In this document: positions 1 through 5,845 of the stretch, one piece after another
Layout of the letters: each line of letters opens with the position of its first letter
Numbering within the stretch: the first letter of the stretch is position 1
DNA from: Caryophanales bacterium
Lineage (GTDB): Bacteria > Bacillota_I > Bacilli_A > RFN20 > CAG-826
Reading direction: 5' to 3'
NCBI GenBank assembly: GCA_028723545.1
Contig: JAQYER010000027.1
Span: 1-7,563 of the forward strand
Length of the DNA stretch: 7,563 bases
Notes under the pieces: generated by a model
Told to the model about the DNA's origin: nothing
The model's input: the letters and a program-made list of their open reading frames with translations, nothing else
The model's database searches: none
Position numbers and translations under genes: made by a program

Positions 1-1014
1 ATAACCATTATAAATCAATTCATTGTAGATCATGTTCTCAAGCATTTGTCCTTCGTCTTCATAAGCAAAATTCAATCTTGCATTTCTTAGACCATTATCT
101 ACAAAATAATATTTTCTAAGAGCACCAATTTCATTATTTCCTTTAACGTCGAATCTTGTTACCTCTTTAATGATAAATGAATCAATAAAATAATTTATAT
201 ATTGTTCTACAGTATCTTTATCTATCTTGCTTCTTGTAGTGTTTTTATATATATTAGCTATTCTTGTGCTAGTGAAAAGTTGCCCAGTTTCTTCACTGAT
301 AATATTACACAAAGAATCTAACGCTTCGCTCTTTTTTAAATTATTGTGCTCTAGTATGTCTTTGAAGTAAGTTGTTTCAAATAAATTTTTTAGATACTCT
401 TTCTTTTCCTCACCTTTTTTTAAAACAGCTAGTGGCATACCACCATATCTCATATATTCAAATATAGTGTCAGATGATGAACTATTTTTGTAATTACAAA
501 ATTCTTCAAATGATAAAGGATTTAATGTAATATTTGTGGCTTTATCTCTAAATTCAGTAATAATGTCGCTGGATAACATTTTAGAATTCGATCCTGTAGC
601 ATAAATGTCTATATATTTTTCTCTCGAAAGACCTAAAATTACTTCAACAAAAGTAATAATATCTTTGTCTTCTTTTTTTGCAATTACATATTTTCCCTCA
701 GTATAGATTGGATTTACGATAGAAGAAACTAGTTGTAATTCATCAATAAACACATAATTCATCATGTCTTTATTGCAACGTTCTCTAATATATTTATCTA
801 ATTCAATTGGGTTTCTATATTTAGCGTTTTTTATCTCATCTAAATCTATTATAATAATCTGATTCTCTGACACTCCAGTTTCAATAAGGTGCTTTTTAAA
901 GATTTCTTTTAATAAATAGGATTTACCGCATCTTCTAATGCCAGTAATAATTTTTGGAAAACCATTATTTTTTACAGATATTAATTTTGATAAATATTGA
1001 TTTCTTTCAATCAT
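1..1014 (-). CDS. AAA_14/DUF4143-type P-loop ATPase, 3' end missing
   Basis: My own minus-strand translation gives one open frame of 338 codons from ATG at 1014 to the window edge, with no stop, so the C-terminus lies outside. Walker A is GIRRCGKS (residues 25-32), Walker B is NYVFIDE (86-92), and a sensor-like ATGSNS lies at 139-144. The sequence YGGMPL at about 190-195 and a YFKDIL-type segment near 217-222 mark the start of the C-terminal DUF4143 part. From family knowledge, these are predicted ATPases of about 390-430 residues, often present in many copies in one genome and of unclear role. About 50-90 residues are probably missing. The start is supported by AAGGCGG on the minus strand (complement of 1021-1027), about 6 nt before the ATG. 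The gene has its own duplicated leader upstream. A DNA-related or defence role is possible but not shown. Confidence 0.9.
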   Translation of the reverse strand, partial: MIERNQYLSKLISVKNNGFPKIITGIRRCGKSYLLKEIFKKHLIETGVSENQIIIIDLDEIKNAKYRNPIELDKYIRERCNKDMMNYVFIDELQLVSSIVNPIYTEGKYVIAKKEDKDIITFVEVILGLSREKYIDIYATGSNSKMLSSDIITEFRDKATNITLNPLSFEEFCNYKNSSSSDTIFEYMRYGGMPLAVLKKGEEKKEYLKNLFETTYFKDILEHNNLKKSEALDSLCNIISEETGQLFTSTRIANIYKNTTRSKIDKDTVEQYINYFIDSFIIKEVTRFDVKGNNEIGALRKYYFVDNGLRNARLNFAYEDEGQMLENMIYNELIYNGY

Positions 1015-1054
1015 AACAAACCGCCTTTTTCATAGAATTCTATGTTTTTTTCGA
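1014..1054. repeat. Leader repeat copy 1, with 14-bp palindrome
   Basis: This 41-nt unit recurs 75 nt away at 1089-1129 with 38 of 41 positions identical. Positions 1014-1020 (TAACAAA) and the 29 nt 1026-1054 match exactly. The only differences fall at 1021, 1023 and 1025. It contains the perfect palindrome CATAGAATTCTATG at 1031-1044. On the minus strand it forms the leader of the ATPase gene and includes that gene's ribosome site. Confidence 0.9.
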
Positions 1055-1058
1055 TTGT

Positions 1059-1087
1059 ATATTAACATAAAAAAGAACTAACATCAA
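1059..1087 (-). promoter_or_regulatory. Probable promoter of the ATPase gene
   Basis: On the minus strand, TTGATG (complement of 1082-1087) is followed after exactly 17 nt by TAATAT (complement of 1059-1064). Each hexamer matches the sigma-A consensus at four of six positions. The start of transcription would fall near 1052. Palindrome 1 (1031-1044) would then lie at the start of the transcript, with palindrome 2 about 55-65 nt upstream, so the two copies bracket the promoter. Confidence 0.45.
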
Positions 1088-1088
1088 T

Positions 1089-1129
1089 TAACAAATCTCT
1101 TTTTTCATAGAATTCTATGTTTTTTTCGA
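1089..1129. repeat. Leader repeat copy 2, with 14-bp palindrome
   Basis: Second copy of the 41-nt unit, with the same palindrome at 1106-1119. The part equivalent to the ribosome site in copy 1 reads AGAGA on the minus strand instead of GGCGG, and no start codon for a long frame follows. This copy therefore looks like a duplicated leader without a gene. A further half-palindrome, TTCTATG, lies at 1145-1151, 32 nt from the equivalent half of this copy. Confidence 0.88.
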
Positions 1130-1352
1130 ATAATGAAAAACATTTTCTATGATCTTGGCGCAATTATTCCTATAAAAGATTTAAATTAAATCAAAATGAC
1201 AAATTATTCAGAGTTATTCTGAATGAAACAAAAAAGAATTAAAAGTAACAATATCAATAATTATTAGGAATAATATCCAATTTATTTGTCCATTAATTAT
1301 TTGGGTATATAAGATATAAATGAATACTTGGTATTCAAAGGAGATCAAATAA
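1130..1352. other. Remainder of the intergenic gap
   Basis: No coding frame is supported here. The stretch is AT-rich and holds a short dyad ATTCAGA-GTTAT-TCTGAAT (1206-1224) and GATTTA-AAT-TAAATC (1178-1192). Both are of a size that chance could produce in such sequence. A weak plus-strand promoter is possible: TTGTCC at 1286-1291 and TATAAG at 1308-1313 with a 16-nt spacer, leading to the gene at 1353. Confidence 0.4.
1322..1344 (+). promoter_or_regulatory. Dyad next to the Shine-Dalgarno site of the 1353 gene
   Basis: GAATAC-TTG-GTATTC (1322-1336) is a perfect 6-bp inverted repeat that ends one base before the strong ribosome site AAAGGAGA (1337-1344). That site lies 8 nt before the ATG at 1353. 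The dyad could be a repressor site in the leader or a short RNA hairpin that affects ribosome access. The ribosome site is clear; the role of the dyad is inference. Confidence 0.5.
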
Positions 1353-2129
1353 ATGAAAAAAGCGTTATTTTTAAACAAACTCATCTCTATTGGATTTCTT
1401 TTATATTTTTTAATCCTCGTAACTGAAAGAATATTAGCGATCATCTTTAGTGTTAATATTGGAGGAGAATATGCTTTAATAAACAAAAATGCGGCAGCGA
1501 TTACATTTTATATTATTACTGTAATTAGCGTTGTCTTTGGAACATTGTTTTTTATCAAACCACTTATCTCTATTCTTAAAACATTATTTAGTAAACATTT
1601 CTTTGAATTAGAAGAAAATATCCCTCAACTAATTTTTGCTTCCATGGTGTTATTATTTTCTGGAATGATGCATACTGGATTTACATTACCAGTTGTTCAA
1701 TTTATTGCTTATGGATTTTTAATTCTCGCGATGTTATCACATACGATTAATCAATCTATAGATAAAGAAATAAGAGCCAAAAGCATTATATCTTTTATCT
1801 ATTTAGTGTTATTCTCAATGGCGATACCAGTATGCTATTTAACGAATTTAAGTTCACCAACTTCAATATTCTTCTATGTAATTGAAATATTATCTACTTT
1901 TATATTAATTCCATCATTTGGATGTATGCTTCATATTTTCTTTAGAAAAGGATATACATCAAATTGTTTTATTTTCCCGATTATTATGATTATTCTTGAT
2001 GGATTAGTCATTGGGTTAAAATGGGTTGATGAAATAAATTATTTTGTTTTAATATTTCTAGTCGCTTCGACTATTGGCTATATCGTTTATTATCTATATT
2101 GTACTTTCTTTGATCGAAAGAAAAATTAA
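1353..2129 (+). CDS. Unrecognised integral membrane protein, about eight helices
   Basis: The 258-residue protein is almost entirely hydrophobic helices, by eye at about 11-33, 47-69, 92-108, 112-130, 143-165, 171-196, 205-222 and 229-252. It ends in a charged tail, DRKKN. The first helix begins after MKKALFLNK and is not followed by a signal-peptidase-like site. I see no transporter, protease or enzyme motif; isolated acidic residues in or beside helices (E26, E178, D216) are the only polar marks. The ATG at 1353 is supported by AAAGGAGA 8 nt upstream. The gene stands alone: the ATPase gene diverges from it, and the ligase gene converges on it with a 4-nt stop overlap. I cannot name a family. 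That it is a real gene is likely from its length, start site and consistent composition. Confidence 0.85.
   Translation: MKKALFLNKLISIGFLLYFLILVTERILAIIFSVNIGGEYALINKNAAAITFYIITVISVVFGTLFFIKPLISILKTLFSKHFFELEENIPQLIFASMVLLFSGMMHTGFTLPVVQFIAYGFLILAMLSHTINQSIDKEIRAKSIISFIYLVLFSMAIPVCYLTNLSSPTSIFFYVIEILSTFILIPSFGCMLHIFFRKGYTSNCFIFPIIMIILDGLVIGLKWVDEINYFVLIFLVASTIGYIVYYLYCTFFDRKKN
2105..2123. terminator. Weak AT-rich hairpin at the convergent gene ends
   Basis: TTTCTTT-GATCG-AAAGAAA is a 7-bp inverted repeat inside the last codons of the membrane-protein gene, just before the shared TTAA stop overlap. It has one G:C pair and no T-tract on either strand, so it would be a poor intrinsic terminator. 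It is the only hairpin at this convergent junction. Confidence 0.2.
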
Positions 2130-3715
2130 TCTTCGTCTTTAAATGCTTTGTGATCAATTTTTCCAACTCGAGTTTTTGGGAATTGATCAATAAATATTAT
2201 CTTTGATGGCATTCCATATTTAGTAATTTTCTTTTTTAATAAATCAATTATTGATTGTTTTAATATTGATTCATCAATAACGTGTTCATTGTCTTTAATA
2301 ACATATAAATTTAAATGTTTTTTTGGTGTTTCAAACATTTCTAAAGAAGCATCTTTAATTCCATTAATGGAACACACTAATTTTTCTATTTCTTGTGGAT
2401 AAATATTAAATCCAGAAATAATGAACATTCTTTTCTTTCTTCCTTTTAAGAAAATAAATCCATCGTCATCGATATATCCTAAATCGCCAGTTCTAACATA
2501 TTTCTTATTATTAATATTCACAAAGACATTATTTGTAGAATGTTCATCTAAATAATAACCATTCATTAATGTATCACCACTAATATATAATTCTCCGATT
2601 TCATTATTTTTTAATACATTCATATTGTCATCTAAAATAATTGTTTCAATATTTGGAAGCATTTTCCCAACAGAACCAATTTTAAAATTTTCTTTTGTGT
2701 TTACTGAACACACAGTAACTGTTTCAGTTAATCCATATCCTTCTAATAACATGCAATTAGAACGATGATTTTTCATTTCTAAATTAAAGCGTTCAATTAA
2801 TGAAGAATTAACATTATCTCCACCGATAAAACAATATTCGAGATTATTTAATTTCGAATTAAGAAAAGCTTCATCATTTAATAATCTTTTATATAATTCA
2901 GGCACTCCAATAATTAAATTAATTTTATTTTGATTAATCCATTTAATTACTTTTTTAACGTTGAATTTCATCATTAATCCAACTGAAGCGTTGTTCGCTA
3001 AAGGAGCATGCACTCCCATTCCTAATCCAAATCCATGAAAAAGAGGAAGAACCGCTAACATAGATTTACCAAATAATGAATAAGGAATTATATAATTGAC
3101 TTTATTCGCTAAATTGTTAATCGCATAATCGCTTAACGCAATGACTTTTGGAGTGGATGTTGTTCCACCTGAATGTAAATAAATTGAATCATCTTTTGGA
3201 TTATGAGAATTAATATTTTTATCTTCTCGATAATGAACATAATTATCAATTAATCGAATATTATTTGTTTGTTTTATTTTCTTATATTTTAGATAAAATA
3301 TATGCCTTAAAAGAAATGAATTATCAAACATTGGATTAACAAAAAAATATTTGTTATTGTCATTAAAATATTGAATGTTATCTTGATATTGAGTCGCTAA
3401 TAAAATGCAAAAAGAGGAAGACATCTTTTTCATTGATTGTTTAATATTTTCAATTGGGGTTAATGGGAAAATAATATTTTGTTTTGCTCCAATCGCATTC
3501 AAAGCATAAAAAAGATAAATTGATAAAGGAATGTTTGGTAACACAACAGTTACAACATCATTATGTTTTATTCCTTCACTTCTTAAATAATTAATTAATT
3601 GATATATACGATGAAACATTTCTTTATATGAAATTTTCTTATTTTCAAAATAAAGAGCGGTATTATTGCATTCTTGATATTTTTGTATTTGTTCAAACAA
3701 ACTTAAATCAGTCAT
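2126..3715 (-). CDS. AMP-forming acyl/aryl acid ligase
   Basis: The 529-residue protein has the full motif series of the adenylate-forming (ANL) superfamily, which activates a carboxylic acid with ATP to an acyl-AMP and then usually transfers it to CoA or a carrier thiol. The phosphate-binding loop is HSGGTTSTPK (181-190). PLFHGFG is at 224-230 and GYGLTE at 326-331. RTGDLGY (408-414) and GRKKRMFIISGFNIYPQEIE (425-444) carry the hinge region. PKTRVGKI (513-520) holds the catalytic lysine K519. Length is normal for an acyl-CoA synthetase. The loop has Ser187 where Gly is usual. No signal peptide is seen, so it is cytosolic. The start ATG overlaps the upstream stop as ATGA, so translation is probably coupled to the acyltransferase gene; no good ribosome site is present. 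The substrate is unknown: fatty, aromatic or amino acid all remain possible, and no carrier-protein gene lies nearby. Confidence 0.9.
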   Translation of the reverse strand: MTDLSLFEQIQKYQECNNTALYFENKKISYKEMFHRIYQLINYLRSEGIKHNDVVTVVLPNIPLSIYLFYALNAIGAKQNIIFPLTPIENIKQSMKKMSSSFCILLATQYQDNIQYFNDNNKYFFVNPMFDNSFLLRHIFYLKYKKIKQTNNIRLIDNYVHYREDKNINSHNPKDDSIYLHSGGTTSTPKVIALSDYAINNLANKVNYIIPYSLFGKSMLAVLPLFHGFGLGMGVHAPLANNASVGLMMKFNVKKVIKWINQNKINLIIGVPELYKRLLNDEAFLNSKLNNLEYCFIGGDNVNSSLIERFNLEMKNHRSNCMLLEGYGLTETVTVCSVNTKENFKIGSVGKMLPNIETIILDDNMNVLKNNEIGELYISGDTLMNGYYLDEHSTNNVFVNINNKKYVRTGDLGYIDDDGFIFLKGRKKRMFIISGFNIYPQEIEKLVCSINGIKDASLEMFETPKKHLNLYVIKDNEHVIDESILKQSIIDLLKKKITKYGMPSKIIFIDQFPKTRVGKIDHKAFKDED

Positions 3716-4563
3716 AATTTCAAATTAAAACCTGCAATTAATAATATCACAACAATTAATCCAACAAGGACTATTTGATGAACAATATAAATGATTAATG
3801 AATGACGACCAATAAAAGTTATTGGATTATTTGAATATTTAGAATTCTTAAATATTGATTTACGATCTTTATAAATTAGTTTACCTAAGAAATATCCTAA
3901 AAACACTTGGCCACCATATAAAAATAATTGGAATGAATCTCCTCCAGCTGTTTTATATCCACATAATTGATAAATAGTTAATTGGAAGAAATTACCTTCT
4001 TCATAAAACATATAATCTCCATATTGAATTTCCATAAAAAGACCAACACCAATAAATACTAATCCAATAGCGAGAAACACCCATTTATTTTTTGTAATTA
4101 ATTCAATCAAGGCGATTAGAAGCAAGGCAAAGCCAATACAATGAAGAATTCCAAAAGAAATAATATCATTATAACTTCCAGTTATTTTAGCGAATATAAA
4201 TGTTCCTAAAGTAAATAAATACGCGACAACAATTAATTTAATTGAACGGATTAAATTGTTTTTAGTAAATGAACAACAAACTCCCGCTAAAACGAGGAAA
4301 ACAAAAACAAAAATATAATGGAAAACAATTCGAACATCCCAATTCCAATAATTAACTCCAAATTGTGTTAATGGTTCAACCCAAGTTCCAATTATTTGAC
4401 CTTTTGTGAATAATGAAGGAATTAAATAAGCAAAATCAAACATCAAATGATCAAAGATCATAAAAAGAACAACAATTCCTCTTAATAAATCGATTTCAAT
4501 GATTCTTTTATTTAATTTCTCTTTTTGTTTTTCTTTCTTGATATTTTTATCAACACTTTCCAT
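3712..4563 (-). CDS. DUF1624/HGSNAT-like membrane acyltransferase
   Basis: The 283-residue protein begins with a lysine-rich cytosolic tail (1-20), followed by RIIEIDLLRGIVVLFMIFDH (20-39). This matches the DxxRG...H opening of the heparan-alpha-glucosaminide N-acetyltransferase catalytic family (DUF1624). About seven membrane helices follow, near 26-48, 82-99, 106-124, 134-155, 161-178, 211-230 and 255-278. Polar residues in or by helices include H39, H141 (ILHCIG) and H254/H262 (GRHSLIIYIVHQ). From family knowledge, such proteins pass an acyl group from CoA across the membrane to a sugar or similar acceptor. The acceptor here is not visible. It is the first gene of a two-gene unit with the ligase, overlapping by ATGA. 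No Shine-Dalgarno sequence precedes the ATG. A TAGAAT box (minus, 4575-4580) lies so close that the transcript may be nearly leaderless. Confidence 0.82.
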   Translation of the reverse strand: MESVDKNIKKEKQKEKLNKRIIEIDLLRGIVVLFMIFDHLMFDFAYLIPSLFTKGQIIGTWVEPLTQFGVNYWNWDVRIVFHYIFVFVFLVLAGVCCSFTKNNLIRSIKLIVVAYLFTLGTFIFAKITGSYNDIISFGILHCIGFALLLIALIELITKNKWVFLAIGLVFIGVGLFMEIQYGDYMFYEEGNFFQLTIYQLCGYKTAGGDSFQLFLYGGQVFLGYFLGKLIYKDRKSIFKNSKYSNNPITFIGRHSLIIYIVHQIVLVGLIVVILLIAGFNLKL

Positions 4564-4574
4564 GAAACAATATT

Positions 4575-4580
4575 ATTCTA
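4575..4580 (-). promoter_or_regulatory. Possible -10 box close to the acyltransferase start
   Basis: On the minus strand TAGAAT matches TATAAT at five of six positions. Transcription would begin about 5-6 nt before the ATG at 4563. No convincing -35 hexamer is seen. The absence of a ribosome site fits a nearly leaderless message, but this is inference. Confidence 0.3.
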
Positions 4581-4614
4581 CATTAATAAATAATGCAATT
4601 TATTGAGTTATTTA

Positions 4615-4643
4615 TTGTTGTTTGTAAAAGATTAATGCATAAT
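4615..4643 (+). promoter_or_regulatory. Probable promoter of the ketopantoate-reductase-family gene
   Basis: TTGTTG (4615-4620) and CATAAT (4638-4643) are separated by exactly 17 nt. Transcription would start near 4650, just before the ribosome site AAGGAA (4652-4657). This places the promoter downstream of the upstream in-frame ATG at 4593 and argues for the start at 4665. Confidence 0.5.
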
Positions 4644-4664
4644 TTTTTAATAAGGAAAAACAAT

Positions 4665-5678
4665 ATGAAAGTAGCTATATTTGGAGCGGGTTCTCTTGGC
4701 ACAGTCCTAGGAGCGTATATTGCTAGAAACAACGAACAAATCGATTTAATTAATCACAATAAAGAACATATTGAGGCTTTAAAATCTTTTGGAGCGAGAA
4801 TTGTTGGTCGTGTTGAATTTAATCAAAAAGTTAATGCGTTAACTGTTGAAGAAATGGATGATAATTATGACATTATCTATTTATTAACTAAGCAATTAGA
4901 TAATGAAAATGTCGTTAAAATGTTAAAAAATCATCTTAATAAAGATGGAGTTATTTGCACGATGCAAAATGGACTTCCAGAAAAATTAATTTCATCGATT
5001 ATCGGTGAAGATAATACATATGGATGCGTTATTGGTTGGGGAGCTAGAATTATTGAACCCGGCATTGTTAAAGTAACGTCTACTCCTGAAACATTTGAAT
5101 TTACTTTAGGAGCGTTAACGGAAAAAGGAAGAAATAAACCTCATTTTCAAGAAACAAATCGATTATTATCGATGATGGGAAAAGTTATTATTTCTAATAA
5201 TTTTATTGGTGATCGTTTTACTAAGATTTTAGCTAATTCATCTTTCTCTGGTTTATCTGCGGTATTTGGATTATCTTTTGGAGAAATATGCAAAAACAAA
5301 AAGACAAGACTTCTTGCCCAAAAAATCATGAAAGAGATTATTGAAGTCGCGAAAGCTCATAATATTAAATTAGAACCAATTCAAGGAAATGATGTTGGAA
5401 AAATATTTGATTACCACAATAAATTTAAAGAAAAATTAGTTTATATGATTATTCCGTTCGCGATGAGAAAACATAAATTAACAAAAGCAAGTATGCTTCG
5501 CGATTTACAAAATCATAAAAAATGTGAAATCGATGCGATTAATGGAATTGTGTCAATATACGCGAGAGAGAAAAATATCCCTACTCCAATTAATGATTTA
5601 ACAATTAAATTAGTGCATGAAATTGAAGATGGTGTTCGCACTCCAACAATTGATAATTTAAAAGAATATTTTCATTAA
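4665..5678 (+). CDS. Ketopantoate reductase (PanE/ApbA) family oxidoreductase
   Basis: I choose the ATG at 4665 (337 residues). It has AAGGAA 7 nt upstream and begins directly with the Rossmann strand MKVAIFGAGSLGTVLG, whose GxGxxG binds NADP(H). The open frame extends upstream to 4593, but those 24 residues lack family character. Other family marks are TMQNGL (99-104), the catalytic-lysine segment FTKILANSSFSG (185-196, K187) and the C-terminal SMLRDLQNHKKCEIDAING (276-294) with E288. PanE reduces 2-dehydropantoate to pantoate on the way to pantothenate and CoA. By motif alignment from memory with E. coli PanE, K176, N180 and E256 are kept, but the position of N184 is Ser195 here. With a length above the roughly 300 of E. 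coli PanE and no pantothenate genes nearby, a different 2-oxo acid substrate is possible. Confidence 0.87.
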   Translation: MKVAIFGAGSLGTVLGAYIARNNEQIDLINHNKEHIEALKSFGARIVGRVEFNQKVNALTVEEMDDNYDIIYLLTKQLDNENVVKMLKNHLNKDGVICTMQNGLPEKLISSIIGEDNTYGCVIGWGARIIEPGIVKVTSTPETFEFTLGALTEKGRNKPHFQETNRLLSMMGKVIISNNFIGDRFTKILANSSFSGLSAVFGLSFGEICKNKKTRLLAQKIMKEIIEVAKAHNIKLEPIQGNDVGKIFDYHNKFKEKLVYMIIPFAMRKHKLTKASMLRDLQNHKKCEIDAINGIVSIYAREKNIPTPINDLTIKLVHEIEDGVRTPTIDNLKEYFH

Positions 5679-5721
5679 TTATTAATAATATTTTGAATTT
5701 GATTGAATAATTTTTTCGTAA

Positions 5722-5787
5722 TCAATTTTTGAATGCGATTGTTGATTTTCCAGTTGATGGCATTCCACTTATTAATATACAAAACAT
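5722..5787 (-). pseudogene. P-loop kinase-like stub, probably a gene remnant
   Basis: The 167-nt gap between the two reductase genes encodes, on the minus strand from ATG at 5787, 21 residues and then a TGA stop at 5722-5724. The peptide is a hydrophobic strand followed by ISGMPSTGKSTIAF. This is a textbook beta-strand plus Walker A (GxxxxGKST) at the N-terminus, as in small nucleotide, sugar or 2-phosphoglycerate-type kinases. Moving the frame by one base after the A-rich AAAAATTGA gives KLITKKLFNQIQNIINN before another stop, which resembles the helix expected next. I read it as the N-terminal relic of a small kinase gene with a frameshift and loss of the rest. No good ribosome site precedes it. 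A functional 21-residue peptide is unlikely. Confidence 0.5.
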
Positions 5788-5817
5788 ACAAATATCTTAT
5801 GATTATTTGATAAATAA

Positions 5818-5826
5818 TGTCATAAT
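5818..5826 (+). promoter_or_regulatory. Possible extended -10 promoter of the aldo/keto reductase gene
   Basis: TGTCATAAT is an extended -10 (TGn followed by CATAAT, five of six). Transcription would begin near 5833 and the ribosome site GAGG is at 5835-5838, 7 nt before the ATG. The -35 region is weak, which extended -10 promoters tolerate. Confidence 0.38.
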
Positions 5827-5845
5827 TAATTAACGAGGTATTTAT

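Noticed and set aside
1014..1129. CRISPR array or insertion-sequence ends
   Set aside because: There are only two repeat copies with a 34-nt gap, one carries the ATPase ribosome site, and no transposase or cas gene is present.
1214..1486. Minus-strand 90-codon frame
   Set aside because: It overlaps the promoter and the first part of the well-supported membrane-protein gene, is a low-complexity mirror of AT-rich sequence, and has no ribosome site.
5147..5329. Minus-strand 60-codon frame
   Set aside because: It lies wholly inside the ketopantoate-reductase-family gene in antisense and shows no domain signal.
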